Below are positions 50,911 through 59,608 of a stretch of 64,000 nt of DNA, piece after piece. A model generated the notes under the pieces. The model was not told the DNA's origin. It was given only the letters and a program-made list of their open reading frames with translations, and did not search any database. Location: NCBI RefSeq assembly GCF_014196305.1, contig NZ_JACIDJ010000011.1, positions 1-64,000 of the forward strand, in the 5' to 3' direction. Positions within the stretch are counted from its first letter, which is position 1, and the number at the start of each line of letters is the position of its first letter. A program made the translations under genes and the position numbers. Origin of the DNA: Roseococcus suduntuyensis. GTDB lineage: Bacteria; Pseudomonadota; Alphaproteobacteria; Acetobacterales; Acetobacteraceae.

Positions 50911-51188
50911 GCTGGCTGAACTTCTTCCGCACCCGCCGCGACGAGGCGGCCGCCGGGAGCAACGCGAACCTGGCCAAGGACCGGCTGCAGGTCATCATCA
51001 GCCATGAGCGCGTCTCCCGCACGCGGGAGGATTTTCTGCCGAAGATGCAGCAGGAACTCGTCGCCGTGGTCACGCGCTATGTGGCGGTGGACCCCGACAA
51101 GGTGCAGGTGAACCTGGAGCGTGGCGCGGACCTTTCCACGCTGGCCATCGAGATCGAGCTGCCGGGCCCGAAGGGCAAGCTGACGTGA
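50907..51188 (+). CDS. minE: Cell division topological specificity factor MinE
   Basis: This 93-residue MinE has an N-terminal membrane/MinD-contact segment (MSWLNFFRTRR), the helix or strand region AKDRLQVIISHERVSR, and a C-terminal topological-specificity domain. It stimulates MinD ATPase activity. Its stop overlaps the GTG of the next gene (GTGA), so the min operon continues into unrelated genes. Confidence 0.95.
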
Positions 51189-52213
51189 GCTTCGAGCAAG
51201 CGGCGGCGCACGCCCAGGCGCACGAAACCCCCTGGCCGCGCGACATCCTGGCGCATCTGGAAAGCGGCTTCTTCGAACCCGCGCCGGACAACGAGGTGCT
51301 GGGCCCGACGGCCCCGCGCGGCGGCCCGGCCGGCATCATCTTCCAGCGCGGGCAGCGCGTGGCCGAATGGGGCGACACGCAGCGCGCGGACATGACCTTC
51401 AGCGTGGCCAAGTCCTACCTCGCCATGCTGGCGGGGCTGGCCGTGCAGGATGGCCTGCTGCCCGACCTGGACGAGGAGGTGCGCCGCCGCGCCGCGCACC
51501 CGGCCTTCGAAGGCGCGCAGAACGGCCGGATCACCTGGCGGCATCTGCTGACCAACACCTCGGAGTGGGAAGGCAGCCTCTTCGGCAAGAGCGACCTGAT
51601 CGACCGCGGTCGGAATTTGGGCGTGGAAGGGCAGGGGAAGAAGCGCAGCACGCGGCCCTTGCAGGCGCCGGGCGCCTATTGGGAATACAATGACGTGCGC
51701 GTGAACGCGCTGTCTTTGGGCCTGCTGCTGTTGTTCCGGCGCAGCCTTCCCGATGTGTGGCGCGAGCGCATCATGGGCCCCATCGGCGCCAGCGCGGATT
51801 GGCATTGGCATGGCTATTCGACCTCAGGCGTCGAGATCGGCGGGCAGGTCATCGAGAGCGTCTCGGGCGGCGGCCATTGGGGCGGGGGCATCTTCATCTC
51901 CGCCGAGGACCAGGCGCGCGTGGGCCTGCTGGTGGCGGCGGATGGCGAGTGGCAGGGCCGGCGCCTCATCGCGAAGGAGTGGCTCGACCTCTGCCGCGCC
52001 CCCTGCGCGCTGAACCCGCATTACGGCTTCCTGTTCTGGCTCAACACCGGCCGTACCAAGTGGCCGAGCGCCAGCGAGGGCGCGGTGTGCTTCTCCGGCG
52101 CCGGCGGCAACACGACCTGGATGGAGCCGGAAGGCGGCATCATGAGCGTGACGCGCTGGCTCGATCCCGCGCAGTTGGATGGCTACATGGCGAGGGTGCG
52201 CGCCGCCGCATGA
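51185..52213 (+). CDS. Beta-lactamase-fold serine hydrolase
   Basis: This 342-residue class C beta-lactamase-like hydrolase has the SxxK nucleophile motif SVAKS (Ser73, Lys76) and the Tyr motif YND (Tyr168-Asp170). No signal peptide is seen, so it is probably cytoplasmic and an esterase or amidase rather than a true beta-lactamase or DD-peptidase. It starts with GTG 51185, coupled to minE, and overlaps the YifB gene by ATGA. Confidence 0.82.
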   Translation: MSFEQAAAHAQAHETPWPRDILAHLESGFFEPAPDNEVLGPTAPRGGPAGIIFQRGQRVAEWGDTQRADMTFSVAKSYLAMLAGLAVQDGLLPDLDEEVRRRAAHPAFEGAQNGRITWRHLLTNTSEWEGSLFGKSDLIDRGRNLGVEGQGKKRSTRPLQAPGAYWEYNDVRVNALSLGLLLLFRRSLPDVWRERIMGPIGASADWHWHGYSTSGVEIGGQVIESVSGGGHWGGGIFISAEDQARVGLLVAADGEWQGRRLIAKEWLDLCRAPCALNPHYGFLFWLNTGRTKWPSASEGAVCFSGAGGNTTWMEPEGGIMSVTRWLDPAQLDGYMARVRAAA

Positions 52214-53733
52214 GCCTCGCGCGCGTGGCCACCTTCGCCTTCGCCGGCATCGAGGCGGTGCCGGTGGAGGTGCAGGTGCAGCTCGCCTCCGGCCTGCCGG
52301 CCTTCCTGGTGGTGGGGCTGGCCGACAAGGCCGTGGGCGAATCGCGCGAACGGGTGCGGGCGGCGCTGACCGGGCTGGGGCTTTCGCTGCCCCCCAAGCG
52401 CATCCTGGTGAACCTGGCCCCGGCCGACCTCGCCAAGGAGGGCAGCCATTACGACCTGCCCATCGCGCTGGCCCTGCTCGCCGCCATGGACGTGCTGCCG
52501 CGCGAGGAATTGGCCGGTTTCGCCGCACTGGGCGAACTGGGGCTTGATGGCGCGCTGTTGCCGGTGGCGGGCGTGCTGCCGGCCGCACTTGGCGCCTCCC
52601 AACGCAACCTCGGCCTGATCTGCCCCGCCGCCCAGGGCGCCGAGGCCGCCTGGGCTGGGCGCGGGCAGGTGCTGGCGCCGGCGGACCTGCCGGCTTTGCT
52701 CAACCATTTCCGGGGCGTGCAGGTGCTGGCGCCGCCCGCGCCGCCGCACCTCGCCCCCGAACCCTGGCGCGGCCCCTGCCTCTCCGAGGTGAAGGGGCAG
52801 GAGACGGCCAAGCGCGCCCTGGAAATCGCCGCCGCCGGAGGGCACAACCTGCTGCTGGTCGGCCCACCCGGCGCGGGCAAGTCCATGCTGGCCCAGCGCC
52901 TGCCCGGCCTGTTGCCGGACCTCTCGCCGGAGGAGGCGCTGGAGCTTTCCCTGGTGCATTCCGTCGCCGGGCTGCTGCGCGATGGGCGCCTGCTCACGCG
53001 CCCACCCTTCCGCGACCCCCACCATTCCGCGAGCCAGGCGGCCCTCATCGGCGGCGGCAACAAGGGGCGGCCGGGCGAGATCAGCCTGGCCCACCACGGG
53101 GTGCTGTTCCTGGACGAGTGGCCCGAATTCCCGCGCCCCGCCTTGGAATCGCTGCGCCAGCCCATGGAGAGCGGCCGCGCGGTCATCGCGCGCGCCAATG
53201 CCCATGTCACCTGGCCCGCGCGCTTCCAGTTGATCGCGGCCATGAACCCTTGCCGCTGCGGCTTCCTGGGTGATCCGGGGCGCGAATGCTCACGCGCGCC
53301 CCGCTGCGGCGAGGAATACACCGACCGCCTCAGTGGCCCATTGCTCGACCGCATGGACCTGACCGTCGAGGTGCAGCCCGTGCCGGCCGCCGAACTTTCC
53401 CGCGCGCCGGCGGGCGAGACCACCGCCGCTGTCGCCGCGCGCGTGGCCCGCGCCCGCGCCGTCCAGCGCGCCCGCTATGGCGAGGACGGCCCCCGCCACA
53501 ACGCGGCGGCCGAGGGTGCCGCGCTGGAGGAAAAATTGGTGCTGGACGAGATGGCCCGCCAGCTACTGGAACAGGCGACGGAACGGCTGGGCCTTTCCGC
53601 CCGCGGCCACACCCGCATGCTGCGCGTGGCCCGCACCATCGCGGACCTGGCCGGGAGTGCCGCCGTCACCCGCGCCCATGTGGCCGAAGCCTTGGCCTAT
53701 CGCGGCCGGCGCGGCATGCGGAGGATCGGATGA
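52210..53733 (+). CDS. YifB-family Mg-chelatase-like AAA+ ATPase
   Basis: This 507-residue protein of the YifB/ComM family has an N-terminal Lon-like domain (SLARVATFAFAGIEAVPVEVQVQLASGLP) and a central AAA+ core with Walker A GPPGAGKS (218-225) and Walker B GVLFLDEWPEF. A Cys-bearing insertion (NPCRCGFLGDPGRECSRAPRCGEEY) and a C-terminal Mg-chelatase domain follow. ComM is a branch-migration helicase promoting natural transformation; equivalence here is inferred from the family. It is coupled on both sides by ATGA. Confidence 0.93.
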   Translation: MSLARVATFAFAGIEAVPVEVQVQLASGLPAFLVVGLADKAVGESRERVRAALTGLGLSLPPKRILVNLAPADLAKEGSHYDLPIALALLAAMDVLPREELAGFAALGELGLDGALLPVAGVLPAALGASQRNLGLICPAAQGAEAAWAGRGQVLAPADLPALLNHFRGVQVLAPPAPPHLAPEPWRGPCLSEVKGQETAKRALEIAAAGGHNLLLVGPPGAGKSMLAQRLPGLLPDLSPEEALELSLVHSVAGLLRDGRLLTRPPFRDPHHSASQAALIGGGNKGRPGEISLAHHGVLFLDEWPEFPRPALESLRQPMESGRAVIARANAHVTWPARFQLIAAMNPCRCGFLGDPGRECSRAPRCGEEYTDRLSGPLLDRMDLTVEVQPVPAAELSRAPAGETTAAVAARVARARAVQRARYGEDGPRHNAAAEGAALEEKLVLDEMARQLLEQATERLGLSARGHTRMLRVARTIADLAGSAAVTRAHVAEALAYRGRRGMRRIG

Positions 53734-55424
53734 AGCGCTTCCTGCTGGCCTTCCTGTTCTGCGCGGCACCGGCCTGGGCCCAGCCCGCCGCGCCGCAGGC
53801 GGGCGGTGTCATGCCGTCGCAGCCGGCCAACATGGTGGTGGCGGGCCATCCGCTGGCCGCCGAGGCCGGCATGGCCATGCTGCGCGCCGGGGGCACCGCG
53901 CTCGATGCCGCCGTCGCCGTCCAGGCGGTGCTGACGGTGGTGGAGCCCCAGGCTTCGGGCATCGGCGGCGGCGCCTTCCTGCTGCATTGGGACGGCCGGG
54001 CCATCACCGCCTGGGATGGGCGCGAGGAAGCCCCCTCCGCCGCCACGGGCGAATTGTTCCTGCGCGACGGCCGCCCCATGCCCTTCCGCGAGGCGGTGGT
54101 GGGCGGCCGTGCCGTGGGCGTGCCCGGCGTGATGCGGATGCTGGAGGCGGCGCACCGCGAGCATGGCGTGCTGCCCTGGGCGCAGCTTTTCCAACCCGCC
54201 ATCCGGCTGGCGGAAGAGGGCTTCACGGTCTCGCCCTATCTGGCCCGCGCCCTGGCCGCGACGGCACCTGCCCTGCGGGGCGACCCCGGCGCGGCGGCGC
54301 TGTTCCTGACGCCGGCGGGCGCGCCACTGCCCGCCGGGACCACCCTCCGCAACCCCGCCTTGGCCGAGACCCTGCGCGCGCTGGCGACACGCGGCGCCGA
54401 CGCGCTGCACACAGGCCCCATCGCGGAGGAGATCCTGCGCGTGGTGCGCGGCCACGCCAATGCCGGCCTGATGACGGCGGAGGATTTGGCGAACTACACC
54501 CCGCGCCGCACCCAGGCGCTGTGCATGCCCTATCGCGCCTTCACGCTGTGCGGGCCGCCGCCGCCCTCGGGGGCCGCGGTGGTGCTGCAGATCCTGGGGC
54601 TGCTCGCGCATTTCGACATGCTGGCCCTGCCGCCGGACAGCGCCGATGCGGCGATGCTGGTGGGCGAGGCCGGGCGGCTGGCCTTCGCCGACCGCAACAT
54701 GTTCATGGCCGACCCGGCGCATGTGGCGGTGCCCGTCTCCGGCCTGCTGGACCCCGCCTACATGAACCAGCGCGCGCAGCTCATGAACCGCGACCACGCC
54801 ATCGCGGCCATAGCCCCAGGCAATCCGCGCTTCGGCGGCCCGCCGATGGCCAGCCAGCCGCCGCAGCCCGAGGGCGGCACGGCGCAGGTCTCGATCCTGG
54901 ACGCGGCCGGCCGCGCGGTCAGCATGACAACCACCATCGAGGGCGTGATGGGCGCGCATGTGGTGGCCGCGGGCTTCCTGCTGAACAATCAGCTGACCGA
55001 CTTCAGCTTCGCGCCGGAGCGCGACGGGCGGCCCATCGCCAACCGGGTGGCGGGCGGCAAGCGGCCGCGTTCCTCCATGTCGCCCATCCTCGTGTTTCGC
55101 GATGGGCGGCTGGAGGCCATCACCGGCTCGCCCGGCGGGGCGCGGATCATCGGCTATGTGGCGCAGTCGCTGGTCGGGCTGCTGGATTGGGAGATGACGC
55201 CGCAGCAGGTCGCCGCCATGCCCCATGTCGGCCCGCTGAACGCCACGGTGGAGCTGGAGGCCGGCACGCCCGCCGCCGCCCTGGCCCCTGTCCTGGCCGC
55301 GCGCGGGCTGGAGGTGGCGGTGCGGGAGATGCATTCGGGCCTGCACATCATCCGCCTGCGTCCCGGCCAGCCGCCCCTGGGTGGGGCCGATCCCCGCCGC
55401 GAAGGCATGGTGGCCACGGAATAG
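53730..55424 (+). CDS. ggt: Gamma-glutamyltransferase
   Basis: This 564-residue Ntn hydrolase is exported by a signal peptide (MKRFLLAFLFCAAPAWA) and self-cleaves before a catalytic Thr, here probably Thr384 in PEGGTAQVSILD. The E. coli motif TTHYSV reads TAQVSI, so the His two residues after the nucleophile is Gln. Other family regions are present, e.g. VVEPQASGIGGGAFLLHWDG and GKRPRSSMSPILV. It would hydrolyse or transfer gamma-glutamyl groups from glutathione in the periplasm. It overlaps the YifB gene by ATGA. Confidence 0.9.
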   Translation: MKRFLLAFLFCAAPAWAQPAAPQAGGVMPSQPANMVVAGHPLAAEAGMAMLRAGGTALDAAVAVQAVLTVVEPQASGIGGGAFLLHWDGRAITAWDGREEAPSAATGELFLRDGRPMPFREAVVGGRAVGVPGVMRMLEAAHREHGVLPWAQLFQPAIRLAEEGFTVSPYLARALAATAPALRGDPGAAALFLTPAGAPLPAGTTLRNPALAETLRALATRGADALHTGPIAEEILRVVRGHANAGLMTAEDLANYTPRRTQALCMPYRAFTLCGPPPPSGAAVVLQILGLLAHFDMLALPPDSADAAMLVGEAGRLAFADRNMFMADPAHVAVPVSGLLDPAYMNQRAQLMNRDHAIAAIAPGNPRFGGPPMASQPPQPEGGTAQVSILDAAGRAVSMTTTIEGVMGAHVVAAGFLLNNQLTDFSFAPERDGRPIANRVAGGKRPRSSMSPILVFRDGRLEAITGSPGGARIIGYVAQSLVGLLDWEMTPQQVAAMPHVGPLNATVELEAGTPAAALAPVLAARGLEVAVREMHSGLHIIRLRPGQPPLGGADPRREGMVATE

Positions 55425-55561
55425 GTGGGGTTGCCCTCCGGTTCACCCTGGCCCTAGCCTGCAACCACCGCGTGTCTCCGGCTTGGGGCAGCGGATGGGA
55501 GGCGAATGGGCGCGGGCGCCATCGGGGCGGGCCGCGCGCCGGCAAGCGGGGAGAGACAGCA

Positions 55562-56029
55562 ATGAAGCAGGGTGTTCTGGCGGCGGTGGCGGTACTGGCG
55601 GTGACGATGGGCCCGGTGGTGGCGCAGAACTACAACCTCCGCCCCTCCTTCGGCACGGTCAACCTCAACGCGAATTTCTATCCCGATCCCTATGTGATCC
55701 GCGTCACCGCGGGTGGCTCCATCCCGGCCGAGCGGCTGGGCGGTTCGCAATGCGTGGGCACCATCGCCGAGGCGCCGGATGTCCGGCTGAACTACCGGGC
55801 GGGGCAGGGACTGCCGCTCTACCTCTCGGCCACCGCACGCGCCGACATCACCCTGGTGGTGAACCTGCCCAATGGCCGCTGGGCCTGCAATGACGACTTC
55901 ATCGGGACCGATCCCGGCCTCGTCTTCCCCAATCCCATGTCCGGCCAATACGACATCTGGATCGGCCATTACGGGCGCGGTGCGGGCGTGCCCGCGCAGC
56001 TGCGGATTTCGGAGATTCCGCCGCGCTGA
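55562..56029 (+). CDS. Secreted beta-sandwich protein, paralogue 1
   Basis: This 155-residue protein has a signal peptide cleaved near VVAQ (residue 22). The mature part holds GGSQCVGTIAEAPDVRLNYRAGQGLPLYLSA, LVVNLPNGRWACNDDFIGTDPGL and SGQYDIWIGHY. These resemble short pre-peptidase (PPC-like) periplasmic domains often labelled peptidase-like without catalytic residues. Two Cys (in SQCVG and WACND) may form a disulfide. No function is known. It is followed 136 bp later by a near-copy of equal length. Confidence 0.78.
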   Translation: MKQGVLAAVAVLAVTMGPVVAQNYNLRPSFGTVNLNANFYPDPYVIRVTAGGSIPAERLGGSQCVGTIAEAPDVRLNYRAGQGLPLYLSATARADITLVVNLPNGRWACNDDFIGTDPGLVFPNPMSGQYDIWIGHYGRGAGVPAQLRISEIPPR

Positions 56030-56071
56030 AGTTTGGCGCGATTTCAATTTTTGGTTGATTTTTCCTCTTCA

Positions 56072-56099
56072 TTGATCCTGCCCGATGCGCCAGGATCAA
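56072..56099 (+). terminator. Inverted repeat between the two secreted paralogues
   Basis: TTGATCCTG (56072-56080) and CAGGATCAA (56091-56099) form a perfect 9-bp stem with a 10-nt loop, in a locally AT-rich gap. It lies 43 bp after the first gene and 67 bp before the second, so it could be a terminator or an operator. Confidence 0.45.
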
Positions 56100-56165
56100 G
56101 GCGGCAAGGAAGGGAACAGGCGGGCCACTGGGGCGCGCGCCTTTCCGCGCCCACGGAAAAACGCC

Positions 56166-56633
56166 ATGTCCGCCAGGCTTCTTGCCGCAGCCACTCTCCT
56201 CTCCGTGACGGTGGGGCCCGTCGTCGCGCAGAACTACAGCCGCCCGCCTTCCTTCGGCACACTCAACCTCAGCGCGAATTTCGCGCCGGACCCGGTGGTG
56301 GTGAACGTCACCGCCGGTGGAAACGTCCAGGCTGAGCGTCTGGGTGGGTCGCAATGCGTGGGCACCATCGCCGACGCACCGGATGTGCGGCTGAACTACC
56401 GCGCGGGGCAGGGGCTGCCGCTCTATATCTCGGCCACCTCGCGCGCCGATGTCACGTTGGTGGTGAACCTGCCCAATGGCCGCTGGGCCTGCAATGACGA
56501 TTTCCGGGGCACCGACCCGGGCCTCATCTTCAACAATCCCATGTCCGGCCAATACGACATCTGGATCGGTCATTATGACCGCGGCAGCCGCGTGCCGGCG
56601 CAGCTGCGGATTTCGGAGATCCTGCCGCGCTGA
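56166..56633 (+). CDS. Secreted beta-sandwich protein, paralogue 2
   Basis: This 155-residue protein closely matches the upstream copy: same length, a shared GGSQCVGTIA-APDVRLNYRAGQGLPLY core, LVVNLPNGRWACNDDF and NPMSGQYDIWIGHY. The signal peptide differs most (MSARLLAAATLLSVTVGPVVAQ). Tandem duplication followed by divergence of the N-terminal mature region (NLSANFAPDPVVVNVTAGGNV) is evident. It sits in its own gap with AT-rich upstream DNA, so it may have its own promoter. Confidence 0.78.
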   Translation: MSARLLAAATLLSVTVGPVVAQNYSRPPSFGTLNLSANFAPDPVVVNVTAGGNVQAERLGGSQCVGTIADAPDVRLNYRAGQGLPLYISATSRADVTLVVNLPNGRWACNDDFRGTDPGLIFNNPMSGQYDIWIGHYDRGSRVPAQLRISEILPR

Positions 56634-56646
56634 GGCGGCGGCGCGG

Positions 56647-56979
56647 TCAGATCAGCCGCGCCTCGAAGGGCGGCAACAGGTCGGGCGCGTCGAACTCGAC
56701 CACCCAGAGGTCGGGGTCGCGCTTCACCTGGCGCGCCACATAGGCGTCGGCGGTGTCCTCGGCCACGGGGGCGTCGCCCGTGCCGCGCAGCCAGGCGGGG
56801 CGGCCCTCGGCATCGCGCGCCTGGGCCAGGACCACCTGCCCCTCGCGGCCCCGCAGCACGCAGAGGATGCCGCCCGAATCCGGGTCTCCCTTACGCAGCA
56901 CGGCGGCGCCGCGGCCGGCCATGTCCGACATCCGCACCGCCATCGAGACCCAGATATGCGCCTTGACCTTCGCGTCCAT
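56647..56979 (-). CDS. DUF1491 family protein
   Basis: This 110-residue alphaproteobacterial protein of unknown function has the family pattern KAHIWVSMAVRMSDMAG, AVLRKGDPDSGGILCVL and, near the end, VKRDPDLWVVEFD. The ATG at 56979 gives MDAKVKAHIW, the usual start; a longer frame upstream has no support. It is convergent with the secreted paralogue and divergent from the small basic protein gene. Confidence 0.82.
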   Translation of the reverse strand: MDAKVKAHIWVSMAVRMSDMAGRGAAVLRKGDPDSGGILCVLRGREGQVVLAQARDAEGRPAWLRGTGDAPVAEDTADAYVARQVKRDPDLWVVEFDAPDLLPPFEARLI

Positions 56980-57064
56980 GCGGCCTGTGTGGCGCGCCAC
57001 CCCGCTTGCAGCAAGCCCCGCGCCCGTCCACATAATAGGTTCCTCCATACATGGACCCACGGGC

Positions 57065-57313
57065 ATGGACTCGATCAAGGTGACGCGTGAGACGCAGGGC
57101 CTGGCCACTCTCACGCCGGGCCAGCGCGCCTATGAGGCGAAGCGCGCGGCCAAGGCCGGCATGACGCTGGAAGCCTGGATGCGCGACAAGGAACGCCGCG
57201 CCAAGGCCGAGGCCGCCGAAGCCGCGAAGGCGGCGCGCACCGAGGTGGCGCTGCCGGGCAAGAAGCCCGGCTTCTTCTCCCGCCTGATGGAGAGGGCCCA
57301 GCGCCCGCTCTGA
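57065..57313 (+). CDS. Small basic helical protein, unknown
   Basis: This 82-residue highly charged protein has a long Ala/Lys/Glu/Arg helix (about residues 28-64) and an amphipathic-looking tail GKKPGFFSRLMERAQRPL. I do not recognise a family. Its coding is supported by GC-rich third positions and its isolated position with a promoter-sized gap upstream. The tail could be a membrane or partner contact; this is inference. The gene ends just before a duplicated hairpin. Confidence 0.6.
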   Translation: MDSIKVTRETQGLATLTPGQRAYEAKRAAKAGMTLEAWMRDKERRAKAEAAEAAKAARTEVALPGKKPGFFSRLMERAQRPL

Positions 57314-57323
57314 AGCCGTTCGG

Positions 57324-57429
57324 GGCTGATCCACGCCTTCGGAAAATACCGAAGGCGATCAGCGCTATACGCCCGGCGGCTGATCCACGCCTTCGGAAAA
57401 TACCGAAGGCGACCAGACGCTACACGCCC
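57324..57429. repeat. Duplicated stop-plus-hairpin unit, two copies of about 52 bp
   Basis: Copies at 57324-57374 and 57378-57429 are nearly identical. Each holds a 9-bp stem CGCCTTCGG/CCGAAGGCG with a 6-nt loop (stems at 57334-57357 and 57388-57411). The second copy includes the TAG stop of the minus-strand metallophosphoesterase; the first carries a duplicate of its final GTA-TAG. They serve as tandem terminators between convergent genes. Confidence 0.85.
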
Positions 57430-58160
57430 ACGAAAAGCCGTTCGGCCAGCAGTTCCGGCAGGCCCGCGGCGCGGATCTTGGTGGCCGCGCGCGCCACATC
57501 ATAGGCCACGCGGCGCTGGGTGATGAGGCGTGCGCCGGGGTCCAGCAGCGCGTAGCACGCCTCCGCCTGGCCGTTGCGCGGCTGGCCCACGGCGCCCACC
57601 ACCGCCAGCCAGCGATGCGCGGCATCGAGGGCGAGGGGCCGGTCCTCCTCGAAGGGCACCGGCGCCACATGCTCCGCCCCCGACAGCCGCCACAGGGCCG
57701 GCACATGGGTGTGGCCGCACAGCGTCAGCCAGGCGGGCGTGGCCAGCAGGCTGCGCCGCGCGGTGCGCGAATCCGTCACATAGCGCCATTCGCCCGGGGC
57801 CGAGGCATCGGCATGGGTGAAGAGGATGCCGGCCTCCATATGGGTCAACGGCAGCCCGGCCAGCCATTCCCGCGCCTCCGGCGCCAGCCGGTCCATGGTC
57901 CAGCGCATGGCGGCGGCGGCCAGGGTGGAGAAGCCCTGCGGCCCGAGGCTCGCCGCCTCGTCATGGTTGCCGCGCAGCACCACGGCGCCCTCGGATTGCA
58001 GGATGCGCGCGCGCGCCACCACCTCCCAGGGGTCTGCGCCATAGCCCACCAGGTCGCCCAGGAAGACGAGGCGCTCCGCCCCCGCTGCGCGCGCATCGGC
58101 GAGGCAGGCCTCCAGCGCCTCCAGATTGGCGTGGACGTCGGTGAGGATCGCGATCCGCAT
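57420..58160 (-). CDS. Calcineurin-like metallophosphoesterase
   Basis: This 246-residue YfcE/MJ0936-like phosphoesterase has the ordered metal-binding motifs TDVHANLEAL, GDLVGYGADP, GNHDEA and CGHTHVP. It probably cleaves a phosphodiester in the cytoplasm; the substrate is not known. The ATG at 58160 starts exactly at MRIAILTDVHAN. It is a single minus-strand gene, 43 bp after the histidine kinase stop, so it may be read from the two-component operon. Confidence 0.88.
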   Translation of the reverse strand: MRIAILTDVHANLEALEACLADARAAGAERLVFLGDLVGYGADPWEVVARARILQSEGAVVLRGNHDEAASLGPQGFSTLAAAAMRWTMDRLAPEAREWLAGLPLTHMEAGILFTHADASAPGEWRYVTDSRTARRSLLATPAWLTLCGHTHVPALWRLSGAEHVAPVPFEEDRPLALDAAHRWLAVVGAVGQPRNGQAEACYALLDPGARLITQRRVAYDVARAATKIRAAGLPELLAERLFVGV

Positions 58161-58203
58161 GGGGCTCAGGCTTGCCCGGACGGGCGGGGCTGGCAACCCC
58201 GCA

Positions 58204-59604
58204 TCAGCCCAGGCTGTCGGACAGGCGCAGGGTGACACGCAGCCCGGGCGGTGCCACTCCCGGCCGGGCGTCTGCCAGCAACACCTCGCCGCCATGCAAC
58301 TGCGCCACCGCCCGCACCAGCGAAAGGCCGAGGCCCGAGCCCGGCGTGTTGCGCGAGGCATCGGCGCGGAAGAAGCGGTCGGTGGCGCGCGCGCGTTCCT
58401 CGGGCGGCAGGCCGGGCCCCGTGTCGCTCACGGCCACCTCGATGCCGCCCTCCTCCTGCCGCGCGGCCAGGCGCACCACCCCGCCCGGTGGCGTGAACTT
58501 GATGGCGTTGTCCAGCAGGTTCGCGACGGCCTGCAGCAGCAGGTCGCGGTCGCCCACCATCACCAGATGCTCGGGCAGGGCGGTTTCCAGGCGCTGGTCG
58601 CGCGCCTCGGCCATCACCTCATAGAATTCGGCGGCGTCGCGCAGCACCTCGGGCAGGTCCATGGGCGCGAAGGCGGCGCGGCGGGCGCCGGCCTCGGCCT
58701 CGGCGATGCGCAGCAGGGCCTGGAAGACGCGGCTGATGTTGTCGAGATCCTGGATGCCCTGCTCGATGGCGGCCCGCCAATCCTCCTCGGTGCGGGCGGT
58801 GGCGAGGCTTTCCTCCAGCTTGCCGCGCGCGCGGGCGATGGGGGTGCGCAGGTCATGGGCGATGGCGTCGGAGACGCTCCGCACGCCGGCCATGAGGGCG
58901 GCGATGCGGTCCAGCATGTCATTCATGGTGGAGGCGAGGCGGTCGAACTCGTCGCCATGGTCCGAGAGGGGCACGCGGCGCGACAGGTCACCCCCCGCGA
59001 TGCCCAGCGCCGTCACCACCGCCGGCCGCATCCGGTTCTGCAGGGAGCGGCGGACGATGTTCGCCCCCAGCAGCGCGAAGAGGAACATCCCCCCCAGCGA
59101 CCACGCGACCCCCTCGGTCAGCAGCAGGCGGAGTTGCACGCGCTCGCTCTCGTCGCGGCCCACCAGCAGGCGCAACCCGGGCAGGTCGCGCCGATGGACC
59201 CGCGCCTCGGAGATCACGCCATCCTGGTCGAAGCGGGTGCGGAACCACAGGCCTTCCTCGCCGATGGCGGTGGGCCAGCGTTCCAGGTTGCCGGCGAGCT
59301 TGATGCCCTCCTCGTCCTGCAGGAGGTAGAGCGTCTCCGCCGCGGCATCGAGGGAAAGGCGTTCCTCGATGGCCTCGATCAGCCCGTAGAGCCCCGTCTC
59401 GCGGTGCCGTTCGGCCAGCGCCGCCGCATCGGCGCGGATGGCCGCGATGGTCTGCCGGTCGAGCGCGCCCGCGGTCGCCCACCACAGCACCGCCACCAGC
59501 AGCCAGGCGGCGGCGGAGAAGGTGCCCATGAAGAGCAGGGCGATGCGGAAGGCGGCCGATTGCAGCAGCCGCGGCGGCGCGCTGCGTGGGAAGCCCTGCG
59601 CCAT
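58204..59604 (-). CDS. Sensor histidine kinase (two-component system)
   Basis: This 466-residue inner-membrane kinase has two transmembrane helices (about residues 18-45 and 165-185) around a periplasmic sensor of about 120 residues. A HAMP domain follows, then the phosphorylated His250 in AIAHDLRTPIARARGKLE, the N-box NLLDNAIKFTPPGG and DTGPGLPPEE/GSGLGLSLV in the ATPase. The ATG at 59604 is chosen; a TTG ten codons upstream, almost touching the regulator stop, is the alternative. It pairs with the OmpR-type regulator upstream. Confidence 0.92.
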   Translation of the reverse strand: MAQGFPRSAPPRLLQSAAFRIALLFMGTFSAAAWLLVAVLWWATAGALDRQTIAAIRADAAALAERHRETGLYGLIEAIEERLSLDAAAETLYLLQDEEGIKLAGNLERWPTAIGEEGLWFRTRFDQDGVISEARVHRRDLPGLRLLVGRDESERVQLRLLLTEGVAWSLGGMFLFALLGANIVRRSLQNRMRPAVVTALGIAGGDLSRRVPLSDHGDEFDRLASTMNDMLDRIAALMAGVRSVSDAIAHDLRTPIARARGKLEESLATARTEEDWRAAIEQGIQDLDNISRVFQALLRIAEAEAGARRAAFAPMDLPEVLRDAAEFYEVMAEARDQRLETALPEHLVMVGDRDLLLQAVANLLDNAIKFTPPGGVVRLAARQEEGGIEVAVSDTGPGLPPEERARATDRFFRADASRNTPGSGLGLSLVRAVAQLHGGEVLLADARPGVAPPGLRVTLRLSDSLG

Positions 59605-59608
59605 GCCC

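Noticed and set aside
51185-52213. Antibiotic-resistance beta-lactamase
   Set aside because: Although SxxK and YxN-type motifs are present, there is no signal peptide and the gene is embedded in the min operon. A general serine hydrolase is more likely.
57006-57036. Possible promoter (TTGCAG, then CATAAT) before the small basic protein gene
   Set aside because: The spacing is 19 bp and both boxes deviate from consensus. In GC-rich alphaproteobacterial DNA this is too weak to report as a feature.
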